Shown: positions 7,872 to 15,360 of the stretch, piece by piece
How positions within the stretch are numbered: the stretch's first letter is position 1
How the letters are laid out: every line of letters starts with the position of its first letter
Assembly (NCBI GenBank): GCA_041855385.1
Contig: JBHAEC010000064.1
Coordinates: 1-30,812, forward strand
Origin: JBHAEC01 sp041855385
GTDB lineage: Bacteria; Bacillota; Negativicutes; Veillonellales; Veillonellaceae
Reading direction: 5' to 3'
DNA length: 30,812 nucleotides
Made by a program: the position numbers and the translations under genes
Notes under the pieces: generated by a model
Told to the model about the DNA's origin: nothing
What the model saw: only the letters and a program-made list of their open reading frames with translations
Databases searched by the model: none

Positions 7872-9281
7872 TTATGCATGACGCTCTATTCTTCTCTTTA
7901 ATGCATCATACAAAGCTTTTTCCTCATTTTCCACCTGTCCGTCTTGTACACGTTTCAGTAAATAGGCCATGTGTTCTTTCACCTGATTACCGCAAAGTGC
8001 GATGAGCTGTCCATCATAATGTAAATCCTTGGAATGAACAGGCATTTTCCCGGCAATATCTTGTAAGTATTCTCCAAATGCCGCCGTTCCTCTAGCAGAA
8101 GAGTTTTCACGACCCGTTCCTATAACATCGGCTACGCAAAGCGCACATAGTTGTCCGCATGCCTCCACTAGTTCCGCCGTTTCGCGAAACTCTCCGCCGG
8201 TGGCCTCCTTACGCATCCACTTGTAGGCATCCGCCTCTTCGTTTTGAGCAAAATAATGAAAGCGCATATGATTTTTCACCAGCCAGGAAACACGCCTTGC
8301 TATCTTGTCCCTATAGCGAAAACGCGTCAATATCCGATAAGCCATAGAAGCCCCCAGTTGGTCATGTCCATGGTCGGTAATGCGATCCCCTGTAATCGCA
8401 CGTATTCCCGGCAAGCCCTTCGCCACATCGTGAAAAAGTGCCGCCCAACGAACGACCAGATCCGAAGGGGTGCCCTGTACAACCGCCAAAGTGTGATACC
8501 AAGCATCGAAAGCATGAAATTCTTTCATCTGCGGAAGATTAACCAAATGAGACAATTCGGGCAAAATGTCTTCCTGTCTTATTTTACCTGCCTCTACAAT
8601 CCGGCATGTCCTACCGGCTAAACCGGATTGAACAAGCACATCCAATCCTCTCGCCGGAAATTTGCTGAGCAAAATCCCTTCTATTTCTCTAAGAATCCTC
8701 TCCTGTGACAACCCGTCCGCTCGAGACAAAGAGTGTTTGATCCCCTCCATCGTATCCTTTGTCACCAGAAAGTCAAGCTGCGAAGCAAAGCGGCAAGCTC
8801 TAAACATTCGCAGACCATCTTCCTTAAACCGCTCTTTCGGATCACCGATAGTTCGAATATATCCCTTCTTTAAATCCTTTTGTCCGCCGAAGAAGTCGTA
8901 AATGGTTCCATATTTATCCATGGCCATACCGTTAATGGTAAAATCCCGTCGCCTCAAATCTTCTTTAAGACTTTTGGTAAACTTTACCTCTTCCGGTCGA
9001 TGGCTGTCTTCTCCGTAGCGCTCACTGCGAAAAGTAGCTACCTCATAGGGAATTCCCTCTACTTGCAACACCACAATGCCGAAGGACTTCCCCACCACAT
9101 CGGTACAGGGAATATCTTTCTCTTTTGCCAAAGAGATCACTACATCCGGCTCCGCATCCGTAACCACATCAATGTCATGGGGCTCTTCTTTTCGGCAAAT
9201 ATCGCGAACGGCACCGCCTACAATGTAGGCCTCATATCCGGCTTCTTCCAACATGGATAAAATCTTTTTTGCCCCTTTCAT
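7872..9281 (-). CDS. cca: CCA tRNA nucleotidyltransferase with HD domain
   Basis: Adds or repairs the 3' CCA of tRNAs. I choose the ATG at 9281 (469 residues) because GGAAGGTGG (9287-9295) sits 5 bases upstream; the earlier in-frame ATG at 9299 has no ribosome site. Class II nucleotidyltransferase head: IVGGAVRD followed by PHDIDVVT with the two metal-binding aspartates, then RRDFTINGMA and the FKEDGLRMFRACRFA segment that reads base identity. A central HD phosphohydrolase domain is marked by ALFHDVAKG and later DHGHDQLGA. First gene of the long minus-strand run, with PBP, fhs, folD, hypA and hypB behind it at short spacing. A poly(A) polymerase is the main alternative; the single copy and HD domain favour CCA addition. 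Confidence 0.92.
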   Translation of the reverse strand: MKGAKKILSMLEEAGYEAYIVGGAVRDICRKEEPHDIDVVTDAEPDVVISLAKEKDIPCTDVVGKSFGIVVLQVEGIPYEVATFRSERYGEDSHRPEEVKFTKSLKEDLRRRDFTINGMAMDKYGTIYDFFGGQKDLKKGYIRTIGDPKERFKEDGLRMFRACRFASQLDFLVTKDTMEGIKHSLSRADGLSQERILREIEGILLSKFPARGLDVLVQSGLAGRTCRIVEAGKIRQEDILPELSHLVNLPQMKEFHAFDAWYHTLAVVQGTPSDLVVRWAALFHDVAKGLPGIRAITGDRITDHGHDQLGASMAYRILTRFRYRDKIARRVSWLVKNHMRFHYFAQNEEADAYKWMRKEATGGEFRETAELVEACGQLCALCVADVIGTGRENSSARGTAAFGEYLQDIAGKMPVHSKDLHYDGQLIALCGNQVKEHMAYLLKRVQDGQVENEEKALYDALKRRIERHA

Positions 9282-9360
9282 CGATACCACCTTCCACATA
9301 AATTCGTGCAGAGCATACCTTATTTAAAGTGCATGGTATATTTCTTTTCACCGTCTATGC

Positions 9361-9395
9361 GTTTATTAAAACAACCCTATTCGGGCACAATAAAC
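9361..9395. repeat. Two-tier inverted repeat in the cca leader
   Basis: GTTTATT (9361-9367) pairs with AATAAAC (9389-9395), and inside it CCC (9375-9377) pairs with GGG (9383-9385) around TATTC. It lies about 80 bp upstream of the cca start. No T-tract follows on either strand, so this is not an ordinary terminator. Confidence 0.4.
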
Positions 9396-9405
9396 GTTAC
9401 CATAT

Positions 9406-9414
9406 ATTATATCA
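9406..9414 (-). promoter_or_regulatory. Extended -10 promoter for the cca operon
   Basis: On the minus strand the sequence reads TGATATAAT, an extended -10 (TGnTATAAT), about 125 bp upstream of the cca start. The -35 position (TCAAAA) is weak, as is usual for extended -10 promoters. This is the only good promoter I see for the whole cca-to-hypB run. Confidence 0.5.
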
Positions 9415-9489
9415 TATTTTCTGAGCAGTTTTGATGATTTTTTGCCGAAATATAGGAGTTTTATACATCCATAACCTCCTTTTCTCTTC

Positions 9490-9518
9490 TATCCACATTT
9501 TCTCCTCTCATGTATAAT
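9490..9518 (+). promoter_or_regulatory. Promoter for the DUF805 gene
   Basis: A consensus -10 TATAAT sits at 9513-9518, with a poor -35 (TATCCA) 17 bp upstream. The start codon is about 41 bp downstream. Confidence 0.5.
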
Positions 9519-9559
9519 GAAGGCAAGGAATTTATTCTGTCCCGAAAAGGAGGATTTAT

Positions 9560-10408
9560 ATGTTTTGTTATAATTGCGGGCAACCTGTAGAAGAGAACAG
9601 TCGGTTCTGTACCGCCTGCGGCACGCCTGTTCGCCATAGTAAAAAACACCCATCTGCGGGCGAAGAATTTACCCCTGCCACTATGCCGGATATCCAATCC
9701 AAACAACCGGAAAATGCGGCAGAGGTAAAGACTGAACTCTCGGTACCTCTCTACACCTATCAGCTGACACCCGAGCTCATTTCCATGTTGCCCCCCGCCG
9801 CATTGGAACGAATCCGCGGGAAAGGCTTTGTGGAAAACTTTAAACATGTTATGAAAAAATGGACTTTTACAGGGCGAGCCTCTCGCGGAGAATACTTTAA
9901 ATTTATTGCCGCACAACAGATGATTATTTTTTTCATCGCCCTCTTTTCCTCCATGCTTCCCCTGGATTCCCCCAACTCCACCCTACAGATGACATCTTTC
10001 ATGTCTCTCATTTTGGCCGCCTGCATTGTCCTTATCATACCGTCCATCTGTCTTTCTGTAAGGCGGTTGCATGACATCGGAAAAAGCGGATGGTGGATAT
10101 GGATTATTATGTTTCCCGGCATCGGCCCCCTATGGGCTCTATACCTAACCCTCAAAGAAGGGCCGGAACTTCAAAATGCCTACGGAGAAAAAAATAACTT
10201 TTATAGCCTTGATACAGTAAATGCCGGAAAAATCGGCCATAGGGCAAGCCCTTCCAAAGGAGTCATCATAGCCGTATACATTCTCTCACTTTTCCTGTCA
10301 CAAATCAGTGTGCACATACCTCATGTGCCGGCTCCATTCCTACGAAATTCGCCTTTCGTAAATCCTCACATACTGGATGATTCCGGAATCAAACCGTCCT
10401 TTCTGTAA
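9560..10408 (+). CDS. Zinc-ribbon plus DUF805 membrane protein
   Basis: Function unknown. The 282-residue product has an N-terminal zinc ribbon with Cys3, Cys6, Cys17 and Cys20 (MFCYNCG and FCTACG), a Pro-rich linker to about residue 90, then a DUF805 membrane domain. The domain is recognised by FTGRASRGEYF, several hydrophobic helices, SVRRLHDIGKSGWW and the closing YLTLKEGPELQNAYG. About 70 residues follow DUF805 and include one more hydrophobic stretch (VIIAVYILSLFL). AAGGAGG (about 9546-9553) precedes the ATG. The gene stands alone, divergent from cca and convergent with the phosphoglycerate mutase gene, with its own promoter and terminator. Zinc-ribbon fusions to small membrane domains are common in Bacillota; no substrate can be assigned. 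Confidence 0.85.
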   Translation: MFCYNCGQPVEENSRFCTACGTPVRHSKKHPSAGEEFTPATMPDIQSKQPENAAEVKTELSVPLYTYQLTPELISMLPPAALERIRGKGFVENFKHVMKKWTFTGRASRGEYFKFIAAQQMIIFFIALFSSMLPLDSPNSTLQMTSFMSLILAACIVLIIPSICLSVRRLHDIGKSGWWIWIIMFPGIGPLWALYLTLKEGPELQNAYGEKNNFYSLDTVNAGKIGHRASPSKGVIIAVYILSLFLSQISVHIPHVPAPFLRNSPFVNPHILDDSGIKPSFL

Positions 10409-10448
10409 AGAAGAACAGGTGGATTCTTCGACATAAAAATATCAATAA

Positions 10449-10486
10449 AAGAGGTCCAATCACTAATGATTGGACCTCTTACTTAT
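10449..10486. terminator. Bidirectional terminator between the DUF805 gene and apgM
   Basis: AAGAGGTCCAATCA (10449-10462) pairs exactly with TGATTGGACCTCTT (10467-10480) over a 4-base loop. Minus-strand downstream sequence TTTTATTGATATTTTTA gives a good U-tract for the transcript from the right; the plus side has ACTTATTT. Confidence 0.9.
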
Positions 10487-10512
10487 TTGACCTCTTTCGT
10501 CAAAAATATTAT

Positions 10513-11751
10513 CTAGTTTCCTCTTTTAGGCGTCACCTCAAGGTAATCCAGCAGCAATCGGTTAAACATGCGCCCCGTCAGACGATTAAGCCCCCCTTTT
10601 GCCGCCTTTATTTCATCGTATTCCGTTACATCATCCTTCCGAATCGGTTTTCCCATTATCACAACAGGAACCGGTTCGCCGCTATGTTCTCTCCTCTCAC
10701 AAGGAGTAGAATGGTCTGCGGCCATTGCCACGATAACACGAGAGTATTCCTCTTCTGATAATCTCTTCATAACATGGCCTACCATGGTATCAAAAAGTTC
10801 TATCGCTTTTTTCTTGCCCACAGGATTATTATCATGACCCATCAAATCCGGAGCCTTTAAATGAAGGCAGACAAAATCATATGTCTTCAGCGCTTCTATG
10901 GCCAATTTCGCCTTTAACTCCACATCCGTATCCATATTGCCCGTCATTTTAGGATCCGTAATCGCTTCAAACCCTGCAAGCTTTGCTGCGCCCAAAACCG
11001 TACTTTCCGCTGCCACGCATGCCCCTGTAAAGCCGAAAGCCTCTGTCATCTTCTCCAAGGCCGGCATAAGCCCGGCTCCACGGGTTAGGATAAAGTTCGC
11101 CGGAAGCAACCCTCTTTCTTTGCGCCTTATATTAACCTCGTGCCCCTCTAACAACTCGGCACATATCTGTAACACCCGGTTCATGATGCGCGCCGTTTTT
11201 GCCGCCTCGTCCGACTCATCCAAAGCCTTGACTTCTCTATAGGGAATACCCTCTTTCTTGGGATCCGAATCATTTACCGCTTCACTCAGCCCGGGCCCCC
11301 TTAACACCAACACGGCTCTATGTTCCGTAGCCTCCTTGAAAAGAACCTGTACATCTTCAACCCAACAGCCGTGAATGGCTTTCGCCAATTCCTTCGTCCC
11401 TTCACGGATTCTCCCTGCTCTTCGATCGATAATGATCCCCTCTTCCAGTGTGGCAAAATTGGCACGAAAGGCCACATCCCCGGACTGAAGCTCTATCCCT
11501 TCTCCGAAGGCTTCGATGGGACCGCGACCGGGATAATCGTGAAGAGCATAGCCAAACAAAATCATGTGTCCCAAATCAGTGCCCACCGGGGTGCCGCATT
11601 CGTGCAAATCCATAATCCCCGAGATTCCCTGCGTGGCAATGGCATTTAGATTCGGTTTTACCGCTGCTTCGAGAGGCGTCTTATAATCCAAAACTTCACA
11701 GGGCCTATCGCCCAATCCATCGGCTATCATCAACAACACTTTATTCTTCAT
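10513..11751 (-). CDS. apgM: Archaeal-type cofactor-independent phosphoglycerate mutase
   Basis: Predicted to interconvert 2- and 3-phosphoglycerate; member of the alkaline phosphatase superfamily, ApgM branch. I start at ATG 11751 (412 residues) because AAGGAAGAG precedes it and the N-terminus MKNKVLLMIADGLGDRP then matches the family; an upstream in-frame ATG at 11790 lies inside the transporter gene. Metal ligands visible: Asp11, Asp302 and His306 (PDLMGHD), Asp346/His347 (AADHSTP) and His356 (REHSG). The family motif GSDTxH, whose Ser is the nucleophile, reads GTDLGH with Thr58. RGPIEA and GDVAFRANFA are conserved. It lies 17 bp behind the DASS transporter, so the two are probably co-transcribed under the divergent LysR gene. 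Confidence 0.87.
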   Translation of the reverse strand: MKNKVLLMIADGLGDRPCEVLDYKTPLEAAVKPNLNAIATQGISGIMDLHECGTPVGTDLGHMILFGYALHDYPGRGPIEAFGEGIELQSGDVAFRANFATLEEGIIIDRRAGRIREGTKELAKAIHGCWVEDVQVLFKEATEHRAVLVLRGPGLSEAVNDSDPKKEGIPYREVKALDESDEAAKTARIMNRVLQICAELLEGHEVNIRRKERGLLPANFILTRGAGLMPALEKMTEAFGFTGACVAAESTVLGAAKLAGFEAITDPKMTGNMDTDVELKAKLAIEALKTYDFVCLHLKAPDLMGHDNNPVGKKKAIELFDTMVGHVMKRLSEEEYSRVIVAMAADHSTPCERREHSGEPVPVVIMGKPIRKDDVTEYDEIKAAKGGLNRLTGRMFNRLLLDYLEVTPKRGN

Positions 11752-11768
11752 GTTTTCTCTTCCTTTTG

Positions 11769-13214
11769 TTATATAATCACTTGCATCCATGTAAAGTAGA
11801 TCAAGCTAAGCGCTACGGATGCTACAAAACACGAAATGATACCGTAAATTAATTCGTCCTTCACATCAAAGTATCCTGTACCGAAATAAAGTGTGTTAAC
11901 CTTGGAATGAGGAGGTAAGGTAATGGTATAAGCGATAGAGAACGCACAAGTCATGGCCAAAGGCACAGGATTCATCCCCAGCTGCTGGGCCAATGTAATA
12001 ATTGCCGGAATCAGAATAGTGGTGCGCACCGTCTTACTTGTAAATATAAGGTGGCTGAATACAGAGATAAAGATGAGAGTAATCGCCACCAGTTCATGAC
12101 TCATTTTATCCAGTCCCACGGAGTTGATAAGACCTTTAATGGCCCAAGCGGCACCGCCCGATTTGTCCACCGCATTACCGATAGCATAGGCGCCGGCGGA
12201 GAAAATCATCAAATCCCATTTTATATTGGCTTCCTTCCACTTAAGTACACCTATCCCCGGCAAGAAGCAAAGGAGCATAGAAAGAACGGCCGTTTGTTCC
12301 GTGCTGATTTCAAAGCCCACCCAGCTCTTATGGTAATCTCCTGTCGCCCAGAGGAAAAGAGTGAGCAAAAATATAACAGTTACCTTCTTCTCCTGAACAC
12401 TCATGGGTCCGATTTCAGCAAGTTGTGCTCTTAACTTACCCAGCACACCATCCATCCCCCCTTGTACTTCATCCTTAAAGCTGTATAGCTTAAGACCGAT
12501 TACAAAGGCGACTAATGCCGTAAAAATCGCTTGTGGAGCGGATCCTATAAGCCAATCCATATATCCCACATTGGCTCCCGTCTGTTGCTTAATAAACCCC
12601 AGTGCCAACACCTGTGCCGATGTAGCAGTCATAACCACCGATGTGGCAAAGGCATTGTTTTGCACCCCTTGAAGCATCATTAAGCGGCCAAAATTACTTT
12701 CTCCGGGAACCGCCTTAAACACTTCCAGCAGAACCAAGGCGATGGGCACGATAAGTGAAGCCCGAGCCGTAGTGGAAGGTACAAAGAAGGCTAAAATAAA
12801 GTTTACCAATACCAATACAGCCAATGTTTGTTTCGGAGTTTTTCCGAACTTCGTTACCAAAAGCAAGGCTATACGCTTCCCCAAATTGGAATTGCTCATG
12901 GCCGATGTGAGCACAAACGCCGCCACCATGAGCCAAATGATGTCGTATCCCAATGTACCGAAAGCATCGGACTGCTTTTTTACGATTCCCAATAGGGGCA
13001 ACAACAAAATGATGATTATAGAAGTCTGATAAATAGGAATAGGCTTCATAATCCACATAATAAGTGCAAACACAAACATGGCAATCGCCTTTTGACTCAC
13101 CGGAGTCATTCCCGGGGGCATGGGCATGTAGCCCAAGATGAAAAATGCGGCTACGGCTACCGCAATGCTGATAATCGAACTTTTTGTAAGATTATCCTTT
13201 TCTTTCGACGACAT
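11769..13214 (-). CDS. DASS (SLC13) family anion transporter
   Basis: Polytopic membrane protein of the divalent anion:Na+ symporter family, probably moving di- or tricarboxylates. The 481-residue protein has about 11-12 hydrophobic segments. The two internal repeats carry the substrate clamp motifs: PSTTAR at 146-151 and TSKTVRT at 392-398. In the family these are usually SNT-like; here the Asn is Thr in the first and Lys in the second. AAGGAGGG is well placed before the ATG. Divergent from a LysR regulator over 128 bp and followed by apgM. The CitT/TtdT/YbhI-like layout suggests a carboxylate exchanger, but the substrate is open. Confidence 0.87.
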   Translation of the reverse strand: MSSKEKDNLTKSSIISIAVAVAAFFILGYMPMPPGMTPVSQKAIAMFVFALIMWIMKPIPIYQTSIIIILLLPLLGIVKKQSDAFGTLGYDIIWLMVAAFVLTSAMSNSNLGKRIALLLVTKFGKTPKQTLAVLVLVNFILAFFVPSTTARASLIVPIALVLLEVFKAVPGESNFGRLMMLQGVQNNAFATSVVMTATSAQVLALGFIKQQTGANVGYMDWLIGSAPQAIFTALVAFVIGLKLYSFKDEVQGGMDGVLGKLRAQLAEIGPMSVQEKKVTVIFLLTLFLWATGDYHKSWVGFEISTEQTAVLSMLLCFLPGIGVLKWKEANIKWDLMIFSAGAYAIGNAVDKSGGAAWAIKGLINSVGLDKMSHELVAITLIFISVFSHLIFTSKTVRTTILIPAIITLAQQLGMNPVPLAMTCAFSIAYTITLPPHSKVNTLYFGTGYFDVKDELIYGIISCFVASVALSLIYFTWMQVII

Positions 13215-13261
13215 ATACGTCCCTCCTTAACAAAATGTAACGAACCTGTATCTATGCCCCC

Positions 13262-13291
13262 ATTGTAGTCTATTTTCCATTTATGATACAA
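13262..13291 (-). promoter_or_regulatory. Promoter for the DASS transporter-apgM operon
   Basis: Minus strand: -35 TTGTAT (13286-13291), 18-bp spacer, -10 TACAAT (13262-13267). It overlaps the lysR promoter almost exactly in mirror image. Confidence 0.45.
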
Positions 13292-13292
13292 T
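13263..13292 (+). promoter_or_regulatory. Promoter for the LysR regulator gene
   Basis: -35 TTGTAG (13263-13268), 18-bp spacer, -10 TACAAT (13287-13292). The boxes coincide with those of the divergent promoter because ATTGTA and TACAAT form an inverted repeat, so only one polymerase could bind at a time. Confidence 0.45.
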
Positions 13293-13312
13293 TCTATTAT
13301 ATTCTGAAATTC

Positions 13313-13327
13313 ATAACCAACAGTTAT
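13313..13327. promoter_or_regulatory. LysR-type operator (T-N11-A box)
   Basis: ATAAC (13313-13317), 5 bases, GTTAT (13323-13327): a perfect 15-bp palindrome with the T-N11-A core of LysR-type binding sites. It lies 15 bp before the lysR ATG and downstream of its -10, which fits autorepression, and upstream of the divergent transporter promoter, which fits activation. Confidence 0.65.
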
Positions 13328-13342
13328 AAATCGGAGGTCATC

Positions 13343-14245
13343 ATGGAAATAGATAAATTAAAATCTTTTTTAACCCTTGCCAATGCGGGAAGTTTCACAA
13401 AAGCGGCCGAAGAACTTTATATGTCTCAGCCCGCTCTATCCAAGCAAATTCAGAGCCTTGAACATGAGCTTAAAGTTCCTTTAGTGAACCGCAGCAAACG
13501 GACTTCGAGCCTTACCATTTACGGAGAGTATTTCAAACCCTATGCGGAAACTATCGTGAATACATATGTTAATGCGACCGAACATATCCGCCAAATTGAA
13601 AATCTGGAAGAAGGAACTCTGGGTTTCGGTGCAACGAACTTTATCGGCGTGTACTTGGTACATGATGCGATCCGAAGTTTTCGCTCCGCCTATCCGGGCA
13701 TTACCGTCAACATGAAGATAAACTCATCAAAAAATCTTCTGCATATGCTCCACAATTACCAACTGGAGTTTATTCTCTTATCTGACTACGTAGAGATTAA
13801 CGAGGAAAGGTTTACCAGGCACCTGTGGAAACAGGACGAAATCAAAGTAGTTGTTTCTGCAAACCATCCCCTGAGCAAGAAAAAACGCGTTACTTTGGAT
13901 GAGTTGAGAAACGAAGTATTCATCTCCAAGGGAGATAATTCTTCCCTTACAAAATATCTCCACGGCCACCTCGATATGCAGCATTCTTCTCCTCTTTTTC
14001 CGCACCAGCTGCACCTTAGCCACCAGGAAGCCATAAAACAGGCCGTTATACGGAATATGGGATTCTCCTTCCTCTCTCCTAGGGCCGTAGCATTAGAGGA
14101 AAAGGCAGGGCTACTTAAATCCCTGTCCCTTCATAAGATTTCCCTCACCCGCGATATCTGCCTCGTGCATGAGAAAAATCGCCATCTCACGCCTGCTGCA
14201 AGAGCTTTTTTAGACCTCATGAAGATTGAAGTCGGCGACATGTAA
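13343..14245 (+). CDS. LysR-family transcriptional regulator
   Basis: DNA-binding regulator, probably controlling the divergent transporter-mutase pair. I choose ATG 13343 (300 residues) because CGGAGG lies 5-8 bases upstream and the product then begins MEIDKLKSFLTLANAGSF as LysR proteins do; the earlier ATG at 13283 overlaps the promoter. The winged helix-turn-helix covers about residues 1-60 (SFTKAAEELYMSQPALSKQI). The rest is a type II effector-binding domain, with the hinge around residues 60-95. Effector unknown; a carboxylate is reasonable from the context. A T-N11-A operator is present just upstream, and a terminator follows the stop codon. Confidence 0.92.
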   Translation: MEIDKLKSFLTLANAGSFTKAAEELYMSQPALSKQIQSLEHELKVPLVNRSKRTSSLTIYGEYFKPYAETIVNTYVNATEHIRQIENLEEGTLGFGATNFIGVYLVHDAIRSFRSAYPGITVNMKINSSKNLLHMLHNYQLEFILLSDYVEINEERFTRHLWKQDEIKVVVSANHPLSKKKRVTLDELRNEVFISKGDNSSLTKYLHGHLDMQHSSPLFPHQLHLSHQEAIKQAVIRNMGFSFLSPRAVALEEKAGLLKSLSLHKISLTRDICLVHEKNRHLTPAARAFLDLMKIEVGDM

Positions 14246-14248
14246 ACA

Positions 14249-14280
14249 AAAAGCACCGAGAACACTCTCGGTGCTTTTAT
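14249..14280. terminator. Bidirectional terminator between lysR and the ABC importer
   Basis: AAGCACCGAGA (14251-14261) and TCTCGGTGCTT (14266-14276) pair perfectly over a 4-base loop. The plus strand continues TTTTAT and the minus strand TTTTTGTTT, so both converging transcripts can stop here. Confidence 0.92.
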
Positions 14281-14310
14281 ATTACGTAATACATCCATAC
14301 AAAAGGTGCT

Positions 14311-15348
14311 CTATTTCTTTACCGCCTTATTCCACTCTTCAAGTAAACGAGCACGGTTATCTCCGGACCACTGGAAATCATAATTGATGAGCTTTGCATT
14401 CTTAAACTTCATCGCTTCTGCCGGAGGGTTTGCATCAGGATTAGTCAAGAATTGATAGGAATTGTTCTTCTGTCCCAATTCCTGCGCTTTCTTGCTTAAT
14501 GCCCAATCCACGAATTTCTTAGCCGCACCTTTTTGCGGTGCGCCTTTTAAAATAGCCACGGCACCTAATTCATAAGCCGTACCTTCTTCAGGCAAAGACA
14601 ATTCCACATTCGTATTGCCTTCTTTAATCAAACGGATACCATTGTGCAGGTAAGTAATGCCGATCGCCGCTTCTCCAAGCGCAGCACTTCTCGCAGGAGC
14701 CGCACCTGCCTTCGTGTACTGTTTTACCTGCTTATCCAGTTTTACAAGATAGTCCATCCCTTTTTCTTCGCCCATGCTCTGTACGATAGCAGAAATCAAT
14801 ACATAACCGGTGCTTGCCGTACCCGGATTCCCTACCACGATTTGACCGGTAAACTCAGGTTTTAATAAGTCATCCCATGATTTTGGCGGTTGTAGATTAT
14901 TTTCCTTAAAATATCTGCCATCCAAAATGAATCCTAAATAGCCTTGATAAATACCCGTCCAGTATCCTTCCGGATCCTTGAAGTTAGCTGCAATTTTCTC
15001 GGCTGCCGGAGATTTATAGGCTTCAAGCAGCCCTTCTTTTTTAGCCATGATGTAGGAATCCGCACTGCCGCCGTACCACACGCTGGCTTGCGGATTATTC
15101 TTTTCTGCACGAATACGGCTCAATGTTTCGCCACCGCTCATTCGAACAAATTTTACCTTAATGCCGGTGTCTTTTTCAAACTCAGCGGCAATAACTTTTG
15201 CTGCTTCTTCAACAACCCCCATATACACCGTTACTTCTTTTTCTACTGCTTCTTCCTTTGCCTTATTTGAGCTTCCGCAACCCGCAAAAGCAAAGACCGA
15301 TACGGCCGCCAAAGCCACGCATATCGCCTTTTTCCAACCTTTCTTCAT
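14311..15348 (-). CDS. ABC transporter substrate-binding lipoprotein, FbpA/AfuA family
   Basis: Ligand-binding component of the three-gene importer. The 345-residue protein has a lipoprotein signal with lipobox FAGC (Cys24) and a type II periplasmic-binding fold of the ferric-iron/phosphonate/thiamine group (VWYGGSADSYIMAKKEG at about 90-106; STGYVLISAIVQ at 179-190; LGEAAIGITYLHNG at 224-237). The adjacent Tyr-Tyr pair that holds iron in classical FbpA is absent: the equivalent position reads TYLH (232-235), and the N-terminal His and Glu ligands are not evident either. Standard annotation would be iron(III), but a phosphorylated sugar, as shown for Actinobacillus AfuA, or another anion is equally possible. 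Last gene of the operon, 12 bp after the ATPase, followed by a terminator. Confidence 0.85.
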   Translation of the reverse strand: MKKGWKKAICVALAAVSVFAFAGCGSSNKAKEEAVEKEVTVYMGVVEEAAKVIAAEFEKDTGIKVKFVRMSGGETLSRIRAEKNNPQASVWYGGSADSYIMAKKEGLLEAYKSPAAEKIAANFKDPEGYWTGIYQGYLGFILDGRYFKENNLQPPKSWDDLLKPEFTGQIVVGNPGTASTGYVLISAIVQSMGEEKGMDYLVKLDKQVKQYTKAGAAPARSAALGEAAIGITYLHNGIRLIKEGNTNVELSLPEEGTAYELGAVAILKGAPQKGAAKKFVDWALSKKAQELGQKNNSYQFLTNPDANPPAEAMKFKNAKLINYDFQWSGDNRARLLEEWNKAVKK

Positions 15349-15360
15349 GCCTCTTTCCTC

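Noticed and set aside
9282..9299. cca start at ATG 9299
   Set aside because: No ribosome site upstream; GGAAGGTGG lies inside this extension and serves ATG 9281.
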